From Tuwongella immobilis (GTDB lineage: Bacteria; Planctomycetota; Planctomycetia; Gemmatales; Gemmataceae): DNA of 64,000 bases. The notes below the pieces were generated by a model. It was not told where the DNA came from and made no database searches. It worked only from the letters and a program-made list of their open reading frames with translations. Made by a program: the position numbers and the translations under genes. The DNA lies in NCBI RefSeq assembly GCF_901538355.1, contig NZ_LR593887.1, forward strand, positions 4,502,920 to 4,566,919, in the 5' to 3' direction. Of the stretch, positions 18,342 to 27,996 are shown piece by piece; position 1 is the stretch's first letter, and the number at the start of each line of letters is the position of its first letter.

Positions 18342-20201
18342 GTGCGTTTTTCCACCTGGTTGCTCGCACCAATCGGCATTTGTCTGATTTCGGTCATCTC
18401 GTGGCTTGGCCTGCGTTCCGCCACCGTCCCGCATTGGGAATCGGTGGTCATCGCCGAGGAAGCCAAACCCGTTGCCGACGATCCGACCACCCGCGACCGA
18501 TCGCCGGTCGATCTGCTCTTATCCCCCGACGAACAATGGATGATTACCGTCAATCAAGCCTCGGCGACGGTTTCGCTGATTCGGCTGCGAGATGGGCAAG
18601 TCGTCGATGAAGTCGCCTGCGGGGAACGTCCCGCCGCCATCTGTTGGACGCCCGACAGCCGGCAAATCCTGGTCACCGGCACCTACGCGGGCGACCTGCG
18701 ACGCTTCACCGTCCAGGGCGAACAGCTCGTGCCCAGCGGCCAACTCACCCTCCGATTCGAGCCGCGCGGAGTGGCTGTAACGCCTGATGGCAAAAAGGCT
18801 TATGTCGCACTGACCACCGGCGGCGTGGTCGCCGTCGTGCGGTTGAGCGATTTCACGCTCGAACAGAAAATCCCTGCCGGGAAATGGCCACGCTATCTCG
18901 CCCTTTCACAGGACGGAACGCGGTTGGCCGTCGGCGCGAATGGCAGCGGCGGCGTCTGCGTCATCGACCCGATTGCCGGAAAACAACTCTTCATCGAAGA
19001 TTTCCTTGGCATCAATATGGGTCAGATGCAAATCTCGTCGGATGGAAAGTACGTCTATTTGCCGTGGATGGTCTATCGGCAAAATCCGATCACGCCGCTG
19101 AATATTCAGATTGGTTGGGTGCTGGCCAGTCGGATTGCGCGGGTTCGGCTCGATTCCAAGCATCGCCGCGAAGCGATTGCCCTGGATACCCGCGGCGAAG
19201 CGGTCGCCGATCCGCACGGCCTCGCGCTCACGCCCGGCGAGGAGTGGGTGGTGTGTGCCGCATCGGGATCGCAAGAGCTTCTGGTGTTTCAACATGCGGG
19301 ATTGCCGTTCTCCGATTACGGTGGCCCGGGCGATCACATCGATCCGCAGTTGTTGGCCGACAAGAAGCGATTCTATCGCATTCCGCTGGGTGGTCGTCCC
19401 ATGTTCGTGCGAGTCAGCAAGGATGGCCGGACGGTCTATGTGGCCAACGCGCTACTGGATGCCGTGCAGGTGGTGGACATTCGGGATCGGAAGATTGTGC
19501 GAACGATTCCGCTGTCGGCACCGCATGAGCCGAGTCTGGCCCGCAAGGGCGAAGCGATTTTCTACGATGGCAAACGATCGTTGGATCAATGGTATTCGTG
19601 TCACTCATGTCATTACGAAGGACACACGAACGCCGTCGCCATGGATACCACCAATGATGGCAGTTTTCGCACGTTCAAAACGGTGCTGACGCTGCGGAAT
19701 GTTACGAAAACGGGGCCGTGGACGTGGCATGGGTGGCAGAAGGATCTCGATTTGGCGATGAAGAAATCGCTGACCGAGAGCATGCTTGGGCCGAAGCCGA
19801 AGCCCGGTGATGAGGTCGCGCTTGTGGCGTATCTGGAGACGCTGAAGCCGCCCGCGAATCCGAATCGCAATCCGGATGGCTCGCTGACAGAAGCGGCGAA
19901 ACGCGGCGAACGGGTGTTCAAGAGCGAAAAGGCCGACTGCGTTCGCTGCCACAAGGAACCGTACTACACCTCGCCAAAGTTGACCGATGTCGGGACGGGT
20001 GCCCGGAATGACGCGTATCCGACGTATAACCCGCCATCACTCGTTCATACGTTCGATCGAGTCCGCTGGCTGCACGATGGGCGGGCGAAATCGCTGCGTC
20101 AGGTGTTGACCGGCGACCACAACCCGAATCTAGTCACGGGCAAAGGCGAACTCACGCCCCAAGAGTTGGACGATCTGCTGACATTCTTGGAATCGCTGTA
20201 A
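18342..20201 (+). CDS. Di-haem cytochrome c / beta-propeller protein
   Basis: 619 residues. A GTG start at 18342 (GGAG nine bases upstream) gives a signal-anchor MRFSTWLLAPIGICLISVISWLGL; the in-frame TTG at 18312 has no ribosome site. Residues about 60-400 form a YVTN/WD-type beta-propeller with repeated VTPDGKKAYVA-like blades. The C-terminal third resembles MauG/di-haem cytochrome c peroxidases and has two CXXCH haem motifs (CHSCH near residue 420, CVRCH near 533). It should be an exported redox protein. It follows galE by 36 bases and ends before a strong hairpin. A peroxidase-like reaction is an inference from the haem domain. Confidence 0.88.
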   Translation: MRFSTWLLAPIGICLISVISWLGLRSATVPHWESVVIAEEAKPVADDPTTRDRSPVDLLLSPDEQWMITVNQASATVSLIRLRDGQVVDEVACGERPAAICWTPDSRQILVTGTYAGDLRRFTVQGEQLVPSGQLTLRFEPRGVAVTPDGKKAYVALTTGGVVAVVRLSDFTLEQKIPAGKWPRYLALSQDGTRLAVGANGSGGVCVIDPIAGKQLFIEDFLGINMGQMQISSDGKYVYLPWMVYRQNPITPLNIQIGWVLASRIARVRLDSKHRREAIALDTRGEAVADPHGLALTPGEEWVVCAASGSQELLVFQHAGLPFSDYGGPGDHIDPQLLADKKRFYRIPLGGRPMFVRVSKDGRTVYVANALLDAVQVVDIRDRKIVRTIPLSAPHEPSLARKGEAIFYDGKRSLDQWYSCHSCHYEGHTNAVAMDTTNDGSFRTFKTVLTLRNVTKTGPWTWHGWQKDLDLAMKKSLTESMLGPKPKPGDEVALVAYLETLKPPANPNRNPDGSLTEAAKRGERVFKSEKADCVRCHKEPYYTSPKLTDVGTGARNDAYPTYNPPSLVHTFDRVRWLHDGRAKSLRQVLTGDHNPNLVTGKGELTPQELDDLLTFLESL

Positions 20202-20233
20202 CTCTCGATGGGCTTTGTGATTGCGATTGTTAG

Positions 20234-20274
20234 TCGAGCCGGGGAAATCCGCAAATAGGATCTCCCCGGCTCGA
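20234..20274. terminator. Bidirectional hairpin between convergent genes
   Basis: Perfect 12-bp inverted repeat (TCGAGCCGGGGA at 20234-20245, TCCCCGGCTCGA at 20263-20274) with a 17-base loop, between the cytochrome gene and the convergent DUF4091-like gene. It has no U-run on either side. Confidence 0.65.
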
Positions 20275-20291
20275 TGTCGTTCCGTCGGGAA

Positions 20292-23204
20292 TCACGGGCG
20301 GGTTGCGATGAGGTGCCGCCAGAGTTCGCCACGCCATTGGGCCGGTTTGCGTGCGAGTGGGCCACCGACACCGCTGCCGATGAGTGCCCCATCGGCGGCA
20401 TCGCTGAGTCCTTTGGTCGGCGGAATCAGCGGGACTTCCTGACGAATCGCGGCCAAGAATGCCTCAGCGGCGGCGACTGCGTCCTGTTTGCTCCCCGCGG
20501 ATTTCGCCTGTCGGATTTGTTGCTCCAATGTCACCAGGCAGCGCCAATCGTCGATTCCTTCGCGGATGGCGAATAGCGACGAGGTCAGGATCACGCCATC
20601 GGGGGAATCCAACGGGGCCATGCTGGTCACGCCGTGGCTGCCGGTGAACGGATTGAACCACTCGCGGCCCGGATAGCCGCCGTAGCCGGTGTCCTCGGTC
20701 CATTGCCAATGCCATTCCCAGCGTCCGGTCGCCCCGACTCGCCAGGGATAGACGCCCCAGGTGAGTCGATCGCGGCCGGTGTTGTAAATCCACAGCGATT
20801 TGGACCGTGCCCGCGTCGATTCGATCAATCGGCGGGACGGCTCCCAGGCATGCACGGAGACGATCTCCACCGCATCCACCAACGGTGTATAATCTTTCCC
20901 ACCGTTGGAATCCGCCATCGGGGTGACAAATCCGGTCAACCCGGCTTGGCGAACATAGCGAGCATAGGTGAGCGTATCCGCCAGATTGCGATTCCAGGGA
21001 TTGGGCACCTCGCGCGGTTCATCGACAATTTCGACGGCGACGGGCATTCCCAAACTTTGCATCCAGCCGCGATATTGTCGCAATCCATCGGCATACGCGG
21101 ATTCGAATCCCGGCAGTAGCAGCTCGATTCCCGGCTGTCGATCAATCGCCCGACCGTCCCCGTTTAGCCCCTTCAGCCATCGGCCTACCGCCCGCCCCAT
21201 TCCCAGCGTGTTGCCCATCTGGTGCTGTTGCGGGTGCTTCCCGAAGCCCAATTCCCGCATCAGGTTGGGTAAATCCGATTGAAAGTGCATCATCGGTCGC
21301 CCTTGCCGATCGAGTCGGGTGACGATTGGCGGCGGCAGAATCGTTGCGGTCAGCCCCAAGGATTGCATCGTGCGGAGTTCGCGGGTCCACAGTTCGCGTC
21401 GTTGCAACTCCTGAAGCGGCTTCAACTTGCGTGGTGTGCCATACAGTCCCAGCGATGCCGGTACGGAATCAATCAGGGTGACTGGCAACACTTCCAATTC
21501 GATGGGGATGGTGCGGGATTCATCGGCCAGGGTGAGCCGAATTTCGCCGCGATAGATGCCCGGTTTGGCGTTGGCGGGAATCGGCAATTCCAACCAGATC
21601 GGCAGTGTCACGCCGGTTTGTGTCGGCCACGATGTACTCGGAATCAGCCCCATTTCGGTGAGGGTGTCGCCCGCCCAGCGAAAATTGTGTACCAGCGTTC
21701 GCGGGGCCGGAATCGATTCGCCGGTCTTCGCCGTCAACGGCATGGGCGTCATGCCCACCGTGGCCATGGATCGACTCGTGACCATGGCCAGACACGCGGT
21801 CATCGTCTGTTTCGGCACCCCAGTCAGCGTGATGGATGGCGTCGATTTCGGCGAGCCATTCGGCAAACTGGGACGGGTGCGCGGGGTGATTTCTGTGGTG
21901 GGATCAGCCTGCCAGAGTTGCCACGTCTCGCCATTCGGGAGCGCATCGGCAGCGGGTAGCGGTCGCACTTGCTGGCGGAACACGTTCAAGCGCGCCGCCC
22001 GAAGTTGGGCATCGAATTCCTGATCGTTCGCATTCATCGGCAGCAGGATCAGCGCGGCCAGCAGGACATTTTTCATTCGGATGGTCACGCCATTGGAATC
22101 GACGGTAATCTCCCCGCGATGGGTCGGAATCATGCGATCCCAGGTGGTGGCCCACAGCGTCTCGATGTTTTCGGTGTACGGCGTTCGCAGGAATCGGAAC
22201 AACCGCCGTTCGCTGTGATACTCCGTGGGGGTATTCACCTCGGCAATGATGGGGTTATTTTGCAGATGCAGTTGAAATTCCAAATCCCCCGGATCGACTC
22301 GAAAATGATAGCCCGCGAGCAACCGATAACGATATCTTCCTGGCGGAGCGGGCAGGCGCACGGTCAGCGTCTCCCCCTCGTCGGCCCAAATCGTACTCCC
22401 GACAAGCGGATCGGGTCGGCCATCGCCATCGGCGTGGAGATTGTCGCTGCCGGTAATGCTCGCCCCGGCATTGTCCGCCCCGCGCTGAGGCGAGATGGTC
22501 TGAAAGCCGGGCACCTTCGCGCCCACCGGCCCGAAATTCCAGGCCAGCGCCCCTTTGGGCAGATTCAACCGCATGGGCGGACGCACGGCATCCGCTTGCA
22601 TCAACCGAATCTGATCGATGAAAAAGATGGCATCCCGATCTTTTCGAGGGACGACGAAACATTTCACCCGCGTGAGATTCTTCAGGTCGATTTTATCCGC
22701 GGGTACTAATTCGTCCCATTCTCGCCCCTCGGCGGCATTTCGGCGGGCTTTGCCAATGGGGTAAAGCAGTGTCTGCCGACCGGGCCGCGTCGTGATCGAT
22801 TCAAACGTGCAGCGAGTCGCATAATTTCGACTGGCGGCATCGAACAATTCCAGCACGATGGCATACGGATGATCGTCTTCGGTCACGCAATCAATGGCGA
22901 GAAAATCAAACTCGGACCAATCGCGGATCATCGAAAGATCCCAATTGATGATGCCGTATTCCGTGCCTTTCGGGACGACCCAGCGTCCGCAGCTACTCCC
23001 GTGGGTCACGCCGGAATCGGCGGATCGGGTGAGCGTGCCGCCTTCCAAGCGGCTGGCCCAGCGTGCGGTTTCTTCGGGAGACTCAAAGGATTGCAGAATC
23101 CGGGTTTGCGTGCGTTCCGCTGAAGTAGCCTGGCCGGGAATCCCGACCAGCCCCAGCAGAAGAATCAGCCAGCGCATGCGTTCGATCAAGAAGATGCGAT
23201 TCAT
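20292..23204 (-). CDS. Secreted DUF4091 / GH123-like protein
   Basis: 970 residues from ATG 23204 (GAGG nine bases upstream; the ATG three codons earlier sits too close to that site). An N-terminal signal peptide (RWLILLLGLVGIPGQATSA) is followed by a region of about 200 residues like a carbohydrate-binding jelly roll (FLAIDCVTEDDHPYAIVLELFD), further beta domains, and a C-terminal part (about 560-940) that resembles the DUF4091/glycoside hydrolase 123-type barrel. Supporting motifs are the acidic VEIVDEP and the closing LTSSLFAIREGIDDWRCL. It probably binds or hydrolyses a glycan outside the cell. The gene stands alone on the minus strand after the terminator at 23285-23318. The substrate is not predictable from sequence. 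Confidence 0.8.
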   Translation of the reverse strand: MNRIFLIERMRWLILLLGLVGIPGQATSAERTQTRILQSFESPEETARWASRLEGGTLTRSADSGVTHGSSCGRWVVPKGTEYGIINWDLSMIRDWSEFDFLAIDCVTEDDHPYAIVLELFDAASRNYATRCTFESITTRPGRQTLLYPIGKARRNAAEGREWDELVPADKIDLKNLTRVKCFVVPRKDRDAIFFIDQIRLMQADAVRPPMRLNLPKGALAWNFGPVGAKVPGFQTISPQRGADNAGASITGSDNLHADGDGRPDPLVGSTIWADEGETLTVRLPAPPGRYRYRLLAGYHFRVDPGDLEFQLHLQNNPIIAEVNTPTEYHSERRLFRFLRTPYTENIETLWATTWDRMIPTHRGEITVDSNGVTIRMKNVLLAALILLPMNANDQEFDAQLRAARLNVFRQQVRPLPAADALPNGETWQLWQADPTTEITPRTRPSLPNGSPKSTPSITLTGVPKQTMTACLAMVTSRSMATVGMTPMPLTAKTGESIPAPRTLVHNFRWAGDTLTEMGLIPSTSWPTQTGVTLPIWLELPIPANAKPGIYRGEIRLTLADESRTIPIELEVLPVTLIDSVPASLGLYGTPRKLKPLQELQRRELWTRELRTMQSLGLTATILPPPIVTRLDRQGRPMMHFQSDLPNLMRELGFGKHPQQHQMGNTLGMGRAVGRWLKGLNGDGRAIDRQPGIELLLPGFESAYADGLRQYRGWMQSLGMPVAVEIVDEPREVPNPWNRNLADTLTYARYVRQAGLTGFVTPMADSNGGKDYTPLVDAVEIVSVHAWEPSRRLIESTRARSKSLWIYNTGRDRLTWGVYPWRVGATGRWEWHWQWTEDTGYGGYPGREWFNPFTGSHGVTSMAPLDSPDGVILTSSLFAIREGIDDWRCLVTLEQQIRQAKSAGSKQDAVAAAEAFLAAIRQEVPLIPPTKGLSDAADGALIGSGVGGPLARKPAQWRGELWRHLIATRP

Positions 23205-23284
23205 GGGGGACATCCTCGGAGAGTGGAACGATTATCCAGCATATGCCAGCGATTCCCGGTTTGCAATTCAGACCAATCAAAAAA

Positions 23285-23318
23285 CCGTCTGAGAAGCGGT
23301 TTCCCGCAACTCAGACGG
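23285..23318 (-). terminator. Rho-independent terminator of the cytochrome-WD40 gene
   Basis: A 9-bp inverted repeat (CCGTCTGAG at 23285-23293, CTCAGACGG at 23310-23318); on the minus strand it is followed by TTTTTTGATT. It lies 33 bases after the stop of the gene at 23351-25414 and would close the four-gene operon. Confidence 0.8.
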
Positions 23319-23350
23319 CCCGAATTTTATCGGCAGGAATGAACTTCGGC

Positions 23351-25414
23351 TTACTTCGCAGCCACCGGAGCGGCTTTGAGATTGTCCAAGTTCGCCTTCA
23401 CCGCGTTGAGATCGGCGGCGGCGGCGTCCAGTTTCGCTTTCGCCGGGGCAACCGCATCCATCGCCGGCTTGATGGCCGCTTGCTTGGGCGGCACCGCTTG
23501 CACGGCGGCTTGGGCGGCTTGTTGAGTCGCCGTCACTTTGGCCACCCCCGCGGTGTAGGCTGCGGTCATCGCTTTCGCGGCGGCATCGGCATCCGCAACC
23601 GCCTTCTGAGCGGCGGCGACTTCGGCTTGCGCTTGATCGGCGGCCGTCTTTGCTTCGGCAGCGACTTTCGCAAATTCCGCGTTGGCCTTATTCGCGTCCG
23701 CATTCGCCTTCAGTTGGTTCGCAACCCCTTGCAGCGATTGCAGTTTCGCGGTACGGGCTTGCAGCACCATTTGCGCCGCGGTCAGCGCCGCCGTCGCTTG
23801 ATCGGCTTTCGCCTTCAGCCCCGGGACGGCATCCGCAGCGGCTTTCGCTTCTGCGGCCGTCTTGGTGACATTCGCTTGAGCGGCGGCCAGTTCGTCGTTC
23901 GCCTTCTTCAGATTCGCTTCCGTGGCGGTGAATGCTTGTTGGGCCGCATCGAACGCGACTTGCTTGGCGGCGACATCCTTCGTCACCAGTGCGATTTGCT
24001 CGGCCAGCGTCGGCGGATTCGCACTGAGCGTCCCCAGCACTTTGCCATCCGCGACGTTGTAGACTTTGACCATGCCGGTCCAATCGGTGGCGATCAGCTT
24101 GGCGTTCTCGTGCGTGATTGCCACGCGCAAGCCGACATCCGGCACCGCTTCGAAGGCCCGTTGTTGGCCGCCGTTTTGGTCCCAAATTTTCGGCGTGCGA
24201 TCGCGGCCGTTGGTGACCAGGCGATTGTCATGGCTGAACTTCACGCCTTGCGACCCGCCGCCGTGGGCACCAAACGTCTTGAAGTTGCTGCCGTTCTCCA
24301 TTTCCCACAGGCGAACGGTGCTATCTTCGGAAGTGGTGGCCAGCACGTTGGAATCGTCTCGCCAGCTCATATCGGTGATGCCAGCCGTGTGGCCGCGCAG
24401 ATTGTAGAATTCGCGGCCGTTGGCGGCTTCCCACACCAGCAGCCCGCCGGTGCGATCGGCGGTGGCCAACAGCACGCCATCCGGGCTGAATTCGACCGAA
24501 TAAATCCAGTCGGTATGCTTCTTCATTTCGTACTGGAGCGTGGCATCTTTGGTGGAATAGACTCGCACCATCTTGTTGGGACCACCCAGGGCGATCAGCG
24601 TTTGATCCGCGCTAATGTCGGCGGCCAGCACGCTATCGGTTTCGTTGCCCACTTCGATGATGGTTTCGCCAGTCTTCACATTCCAAACAACGACCTTCCC
24701 GGATTGTCCGCCTCGACCGCCACCAGCCAGCAGCAGCGACCCGTTGCGGCTGAATCGCAGCACGGTAGGCAGACCATATTGGAACGGCAGAACGCCGACC
24801 AGTTGCATCGTATCCGTATTGTACAGCAGCACTTGCTTCTGTCCGCCGACAGCGATGAGCGGTGCCCAGGGGCTGGCCGCCAGCGCGATGACTGCGTTGG
24901 GACGCGGGGCGACCACCACCGGGTCGAGCCGCAGCTTGGTCGTCGGCATCGGTGGCGGGCCTTCCGGCCGGCCTCGCGTGATCGACGACAGCGTCACATC
25001 CGCTTTCGGCTTGATGGCGATCGGCTTGCTATTGCCCTTTTCGAGCAAGCCTTGCACGATCCACTGTTTGAGCGTCGCAATCGATTCATCGGCGATGCGC
25101 GGCGAGCGCGGCGGCATCTTCGGTTCTTCGGTGTGCGCTGTCAGCGTGTAAAGTCGGCTCGCGTCTGGATCACCGGCTTTGACCACATCGCCCGAAGCTC
25201 CGCCTTGCATCAGCGCGGAGTAGGTGCTCAGGTCCAGACCGCCACTTTGCTTATCGCCATTGTGGCAAGCCATGCACTTCTCCCGAAAGATCGGCAGAAT
25301 ATGCTCATCGTAATTGATTTTCGCTTTTTTATCGGCGGCCACACCCGTGGTCGGGAGCAATGTCCACGCCACCGCAGCCAGCAGCAATCGTCGCAGCAGA
25401 CAAGAAGCCGTCAT
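23351..25414 (-). CDS. Cytochrome c / WD40 fusion with Ala-rich coiled-coil tail
   Basis: 687 residues from ATG 25414, which gives a signal peptide (LLRRLLLAAVAWTLLPTTGVAA); the longer frame to 25555 overlaps the upstream gene. Residues 30-130 form a planctomycete-type cytochrome c domain with KCMACH (CXXCH at about 47-51) and the LDLSTYSALMQGG pattern. Residues about 160-480 are a WD40 propeller (for example TDWIYSVEFSPDGVLLATADRTGGLLVWE). The last 200 residues are Ala/Lys/Asp-rich heptad-like helix (for example KAAADAVPGLKAKADQA). Likely exported and haem-bearing. It is the last gene of the probable operon starting at 31908. Confidence 0.9.
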   Translation of the reverse strand: MTASCLLRRLLLAAVAWTLLPTTGVAADKKAKINYDEHILPIFREKCMACHNGDKQSGGLDLSTYSALMQGGASGDVVKAGDPDASRLYTLTAHTEEPKMPPRSPRIADESIATLKQWIVQGLLEKGNSKPIAIKPKADVTLSSITRGRPEGPPPMPTTKLRLDPVVVAPRPNAVIALAASPWAPLIAVGGQKQVLLYNTDTMQLVGVLPFQYGLPTVLRFSRNGSLLLAGGGRGGQSGKVVVWNVKTGETIIEVGNETDSVLAADISADQTLIALGGPNKMVRVYSTKDATLQYEMKKHTDWIYSVEFSPDGVLLATADRTGGLLVWEAANGREFYNLRGHTAGITDMSWRDDSNVLATTSEDSTVRLWEMENGSNFKTFGAHGGGSQGVKFSHDNRLVTNGRDRTPKIWDQNGGQQRAFEAVPDVGLRVAITHENAKLIATDWTGMVKVYNVADGKVLGTLSANPPTLAEQIALVTKDVAAKQVAFDAAQQAFTATEANLKKANDELAAAQANVTKTAAEAKAAADAVPGLKAKADQATAALTAAQMVLQARTAKLQSLQGVANQLKANADANKANAEFAKVAAEAKTAADQAQAEVAAAQKAVADADAAAKAMTAAYTAGVAKVTATQQAAQAAVQAVPPKQAAIKPAMDAVAPAKAKLDAAAADLNAVKANLDNLKAAPVAAK

Positions 25415-25461
25415 CGGTACACACCCTTGCGGTAGGACTCTGGCGGAAGACAAGGCAGGCA

Positions 25462-25493
25462 TTCCGACCCGAGGACAATTCCCCGGATCGGAA
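25462..25493 (-). promoter_or_regulatory. Intra-operon hairpin before the WD40 cytochrome gene
   Basis: Imperfect 13-bp inverted repeat (TTCCGACCCGAGG at 25462-25474, CCCCGGATCGGAA at 25481-25493, two non-Watson-Crick positions, 6-base loop) in the 91-base gap between two operon genes. It could attenuate or process the transcript. No U-run follows. Confidence 0.35.
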
Positions 25494-25505
25494 CGGTGGT
25501 GACAA

Positions 25506-27944
25506 TTAGTGGTTGAACATGAACTCGCGGCTGTTGAGCAACGCCCAGAAGACATCCTCCAGAATCTTCTGCTTGTTCGGCTCCGCGTTCACTGCCGCCA
25601 TCAGCTTGGTTACTTCCGCTGGCGTCGGCTTGCGAGTCACGGTTCGCAGATAGAGTTCTTCGATGATCGCTTCCGGGGCTTTCTTCTCGGCCAAGCGACG
25701 GCCAATCAGGTTCCCCTGCTGAATTCGGGACGAGGTGGCATCGCCATTGAGCAGGTGCAGCGATTGCGACAACGTCGGTTCCAGCTTCACTTCGCAGGAG
25801 CAGACCGTTTCCCGAGTCGCTCGGCCAAAGGTCGTCAGGAAGTAGTTGCTCACTTGGCCATCGGCGATTTGCACCGCTCGGGCCCCCAGCGGCAGACCGG
25901 GGAACTTATTCTTGGTTTCCGTCACCATGGTGATGCAATCCAACATGGTTTCAGCGCGAATCCGGCGGATGCCACCCTTGGCGAAGTTGCGCGTATCGCT
26001 TTCGTTGCTGGGGTTGGCCTGCGTGGAAAGCTGGTAGGTGCGCGAGGTGCAAATATCCCGCACCAACTTCTTGAAGTCGTACTTGTAATCCGTGAAGCGC
26101 TTGCCCAGTTCGTTCAGCAATTCGCCGTTGGAAGGGGGATTGCTGATGCGCACATCGTCCACTTCGTGGATGATCCCTTGCCCGAAGAAGTGTGCCCAAA
26201 CGATGTTGGACAAATTCGTGGCAAAGTACGGATTTTCCGGCGAAGCCAGCCACTTGGCCAACAGCGCTCGGCGGTCTTTGCCTGCAGCGGCGGGTGCTTC
26301 TCCGCCCAGGAACTTCGGCGGCAGCGGCCGATTGACAACCGGATGGTTCACTTCTCCGCCACCGGAATTGAACACCACGATTTCGCGGGGATCATCCGTG
26401 CCTTTGCGGCCAATCTGCGTGAAGAAGCTCGCGAATCCGTAATAATCATCCATCGTCCAACGATCGAACGGGTGGTTGTGGCACTGGGCGCACTGAATCC
26501 GCATGCCCATGAACACCTGCGCGACGTTTTCCGTCACCTTCAGCACATCGCGTTCGGTCTGGTAGTAGTTCGTCGCAGGCATTTTGAACGTGCCACCATT
26601 GGCGGCGAGCAGTTCTTGCACCCACTCGTTCACCGGCACGTTGCGAGCGATCTTGTCTTGCAGCCAGTTGAAGTAGAGCAACATGGCCTTGTAGCTCACT
26701 TCGTTGGACGAGCGGATTTGCAGCAGCTCGGCCCACTTCAGCACCCACAACTCGGCGAATTCCTTCCGGTTGAGCAGTTCATCCACGAGCTTTTCGCGCT
26801 TATTCGGCGCGGGGTCGCTCATGAACTTGGTGTACTCTTCCGGTGTCGGCAACACGCCGCAGATGTCGAGCGTCACCCGGCGGATGAACACTTCATCGCT
26901 GCACAGTTCGGACGGAGCGATTCGCAGATTCTTCAGCTTGGCGAAGACGAGCGTATCAATGTAATTATTTTCCGGCACTTGCGGGAAATTGAACTGCAAT
27001 CCCTTGGGCAGCACGATAAACGGTGAGCCAACCGTGAACGTCGCAAACCGGGCCATCACGAATGCTTCGCCGCGTTCGTTGGCGGTAATCACACCATCCG
27101 GCGTCACTTTCGCGGAATTGTCATTATTCGACATGAACAGACACAGCGAGGTGACATCGCGGTCCGTGCCATCCGAATACTTCGCGCGGACGGTCATCTT
27201 CTGCGTCGCACCTTTGCCATCCATCACGCCATTCTTCGGATAGACTTCCAGGCTGATCGGCTGCGGGATGTTCGCCGGGTCGTTCGGTGCCCCGGCATCA
27301 TGCCAGCGAATCAGCGTCTGATAGTATTCATCCCCTTCGACAATTCGCTGACCGCCCGTGTGCGGCACTTTGCCACAGCCCTTTTCCATCAACAACCCTT
27401 CGCCAGGAATGGCGAGGTTGATGCGGCGGCCGTTGATTTCGCGGGTCAACCGATAGTGATCGCCATCCGGATCGAATCCGAACAGCGACAGGCGGAACCC
27501 GTCTTTCCCACGAGCGGCCCCGTGGCAGCTCCCCGTGTTGCACCCGGTTCGCATGAACACGGGCATCACATCCAGCTTGAAGCTGATTGGCCGATCGACG
27601 GTCGCTTGGGCCACCTTCACCGGCACCGTCACGGTTTGCCCGCCGAATTCGACCTTACATTCCGTGGCACCATCCGCCACCGGATAGACCGTATTCTTCT
27701 CGAATTTGACCAAGGCGGCATTGACGAAACTGTATTTCGCCTCGGTGGTGACATCTCGAGTAATACCATCCGAAAACAGTGCCTGCACGACCAGCGATTG
27801 CCGATCGCGGCTGGTTTCCAGCGAGACATCTGCGGGAAACACCGACACTTTCACCAAGGAGGCTTCGCCACGGCTGGCGGCCACCGGCACAAGCACCAAT
27901 GCGGCGAGCGCCACACTGGTGAGAAACTGACGGAATCGATTCAT
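25506..27944 (-). CDS. DUF1549/DUF1553 protein with N-terminal cytochrome-like domain
   Basis: 812 residues from ATG 27944 (a GTG one codon earlier is in frame). Signal peptide, then Ig-like (BIG2-type) strands, a planctomycete cytochrome-like segment with CNTGSCH (C135, C140, H141, a CX4CH spacing), a second Ig-like region, then DUF1549 (from about residue 330: IDTLVFAKLKNLRIAPSE) containing CAQCH at 485-489 followed by NHPFDRW, and DUF1553 at the C-terminus (RALLAKWLASPENPYFATNL...). This is the standard planctomycete architecture for an exported protein of unknown function. It lies in the operon with PPC, DUF1501 and WD40-cytochrome genes. Confidence 0.92.
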   Translation of the reverse strand: MNRFRQFLTSVALAALVLVPVAASRGEASLVKVSVFPADVSLETSRDRQSLVVQALFSDGITRDVTTEAKYSFVNAALVKFEKNTVYPVADGATECKVEFGGQTVTVPVKVAQATVDRPISFKLDVMPVFMRTGCNTGSCHGAARGKDGFRLSLFGFDPDGDHYRLTREINGRRINLAIPGEGLLMEKGCGKVPHTGGQRIVEGDEYYQTLIRWHDAGAPNDPANIPQPISLEVYPKNGVMDGKGATQKMTVRAKYSDGTDRDVTSLCLFMSNNDNSAKVTPDGVITANERGEAFVMARFATFTVGSPFIVLPKGLQFNFPQVPENNYIDTLVFAKLKNLRIAPSELCSDEVFIRRVTLDICGVLPTPEEYTKFMSDPAPNKREKLVDELLNRKEFAELWVLKWAELLQIRSSNEVSYKAMLLYFNWLQDKIARNVPVNEWVQELLAANGGTFKMPATNYYQTERDVLKVTENVAQVFMGMRIQCAQCHNHPFDRWTMDDYYGFASFFTQIGRKGTDDPREIVVFNSGGGEVNHPVVNRPLPPKFLGGEAPAAAGKDRRALLAKWLASPENPYFATNLSNIVWAHFFGQGIIHEVDDVRISNPPSNGELLNELGKRFTDYKYDFKKLVRDICTSRTYQLSTQANPSNESDTRNFAKGGIRRIRAETMLDCITMVTETKNKFPGLPLGARAVQIADGQVSNYFLTTFGRATRETVCSCEVKLEPTLSQSLHLLNGDATSSRIQQGNLIGRRLAEKKAPEAIIEELYLRTVTRKPTPAEVTKLMAAVNAEPNKQKILEDVFWALLNSREFMFNH

Positions 27945-27996
27945 CACGCTCCGAACTCCTCAAGCTGGTTTCGTTACGATGCGCTGTCGCCGTGGA

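Noticed and set aside
23243-25435. 730-codon plus-strand frame
   Set aside because: Antisense shadow of the cytochrome-WD40 gene; low-complexity Arg/Gly/Phe composition.
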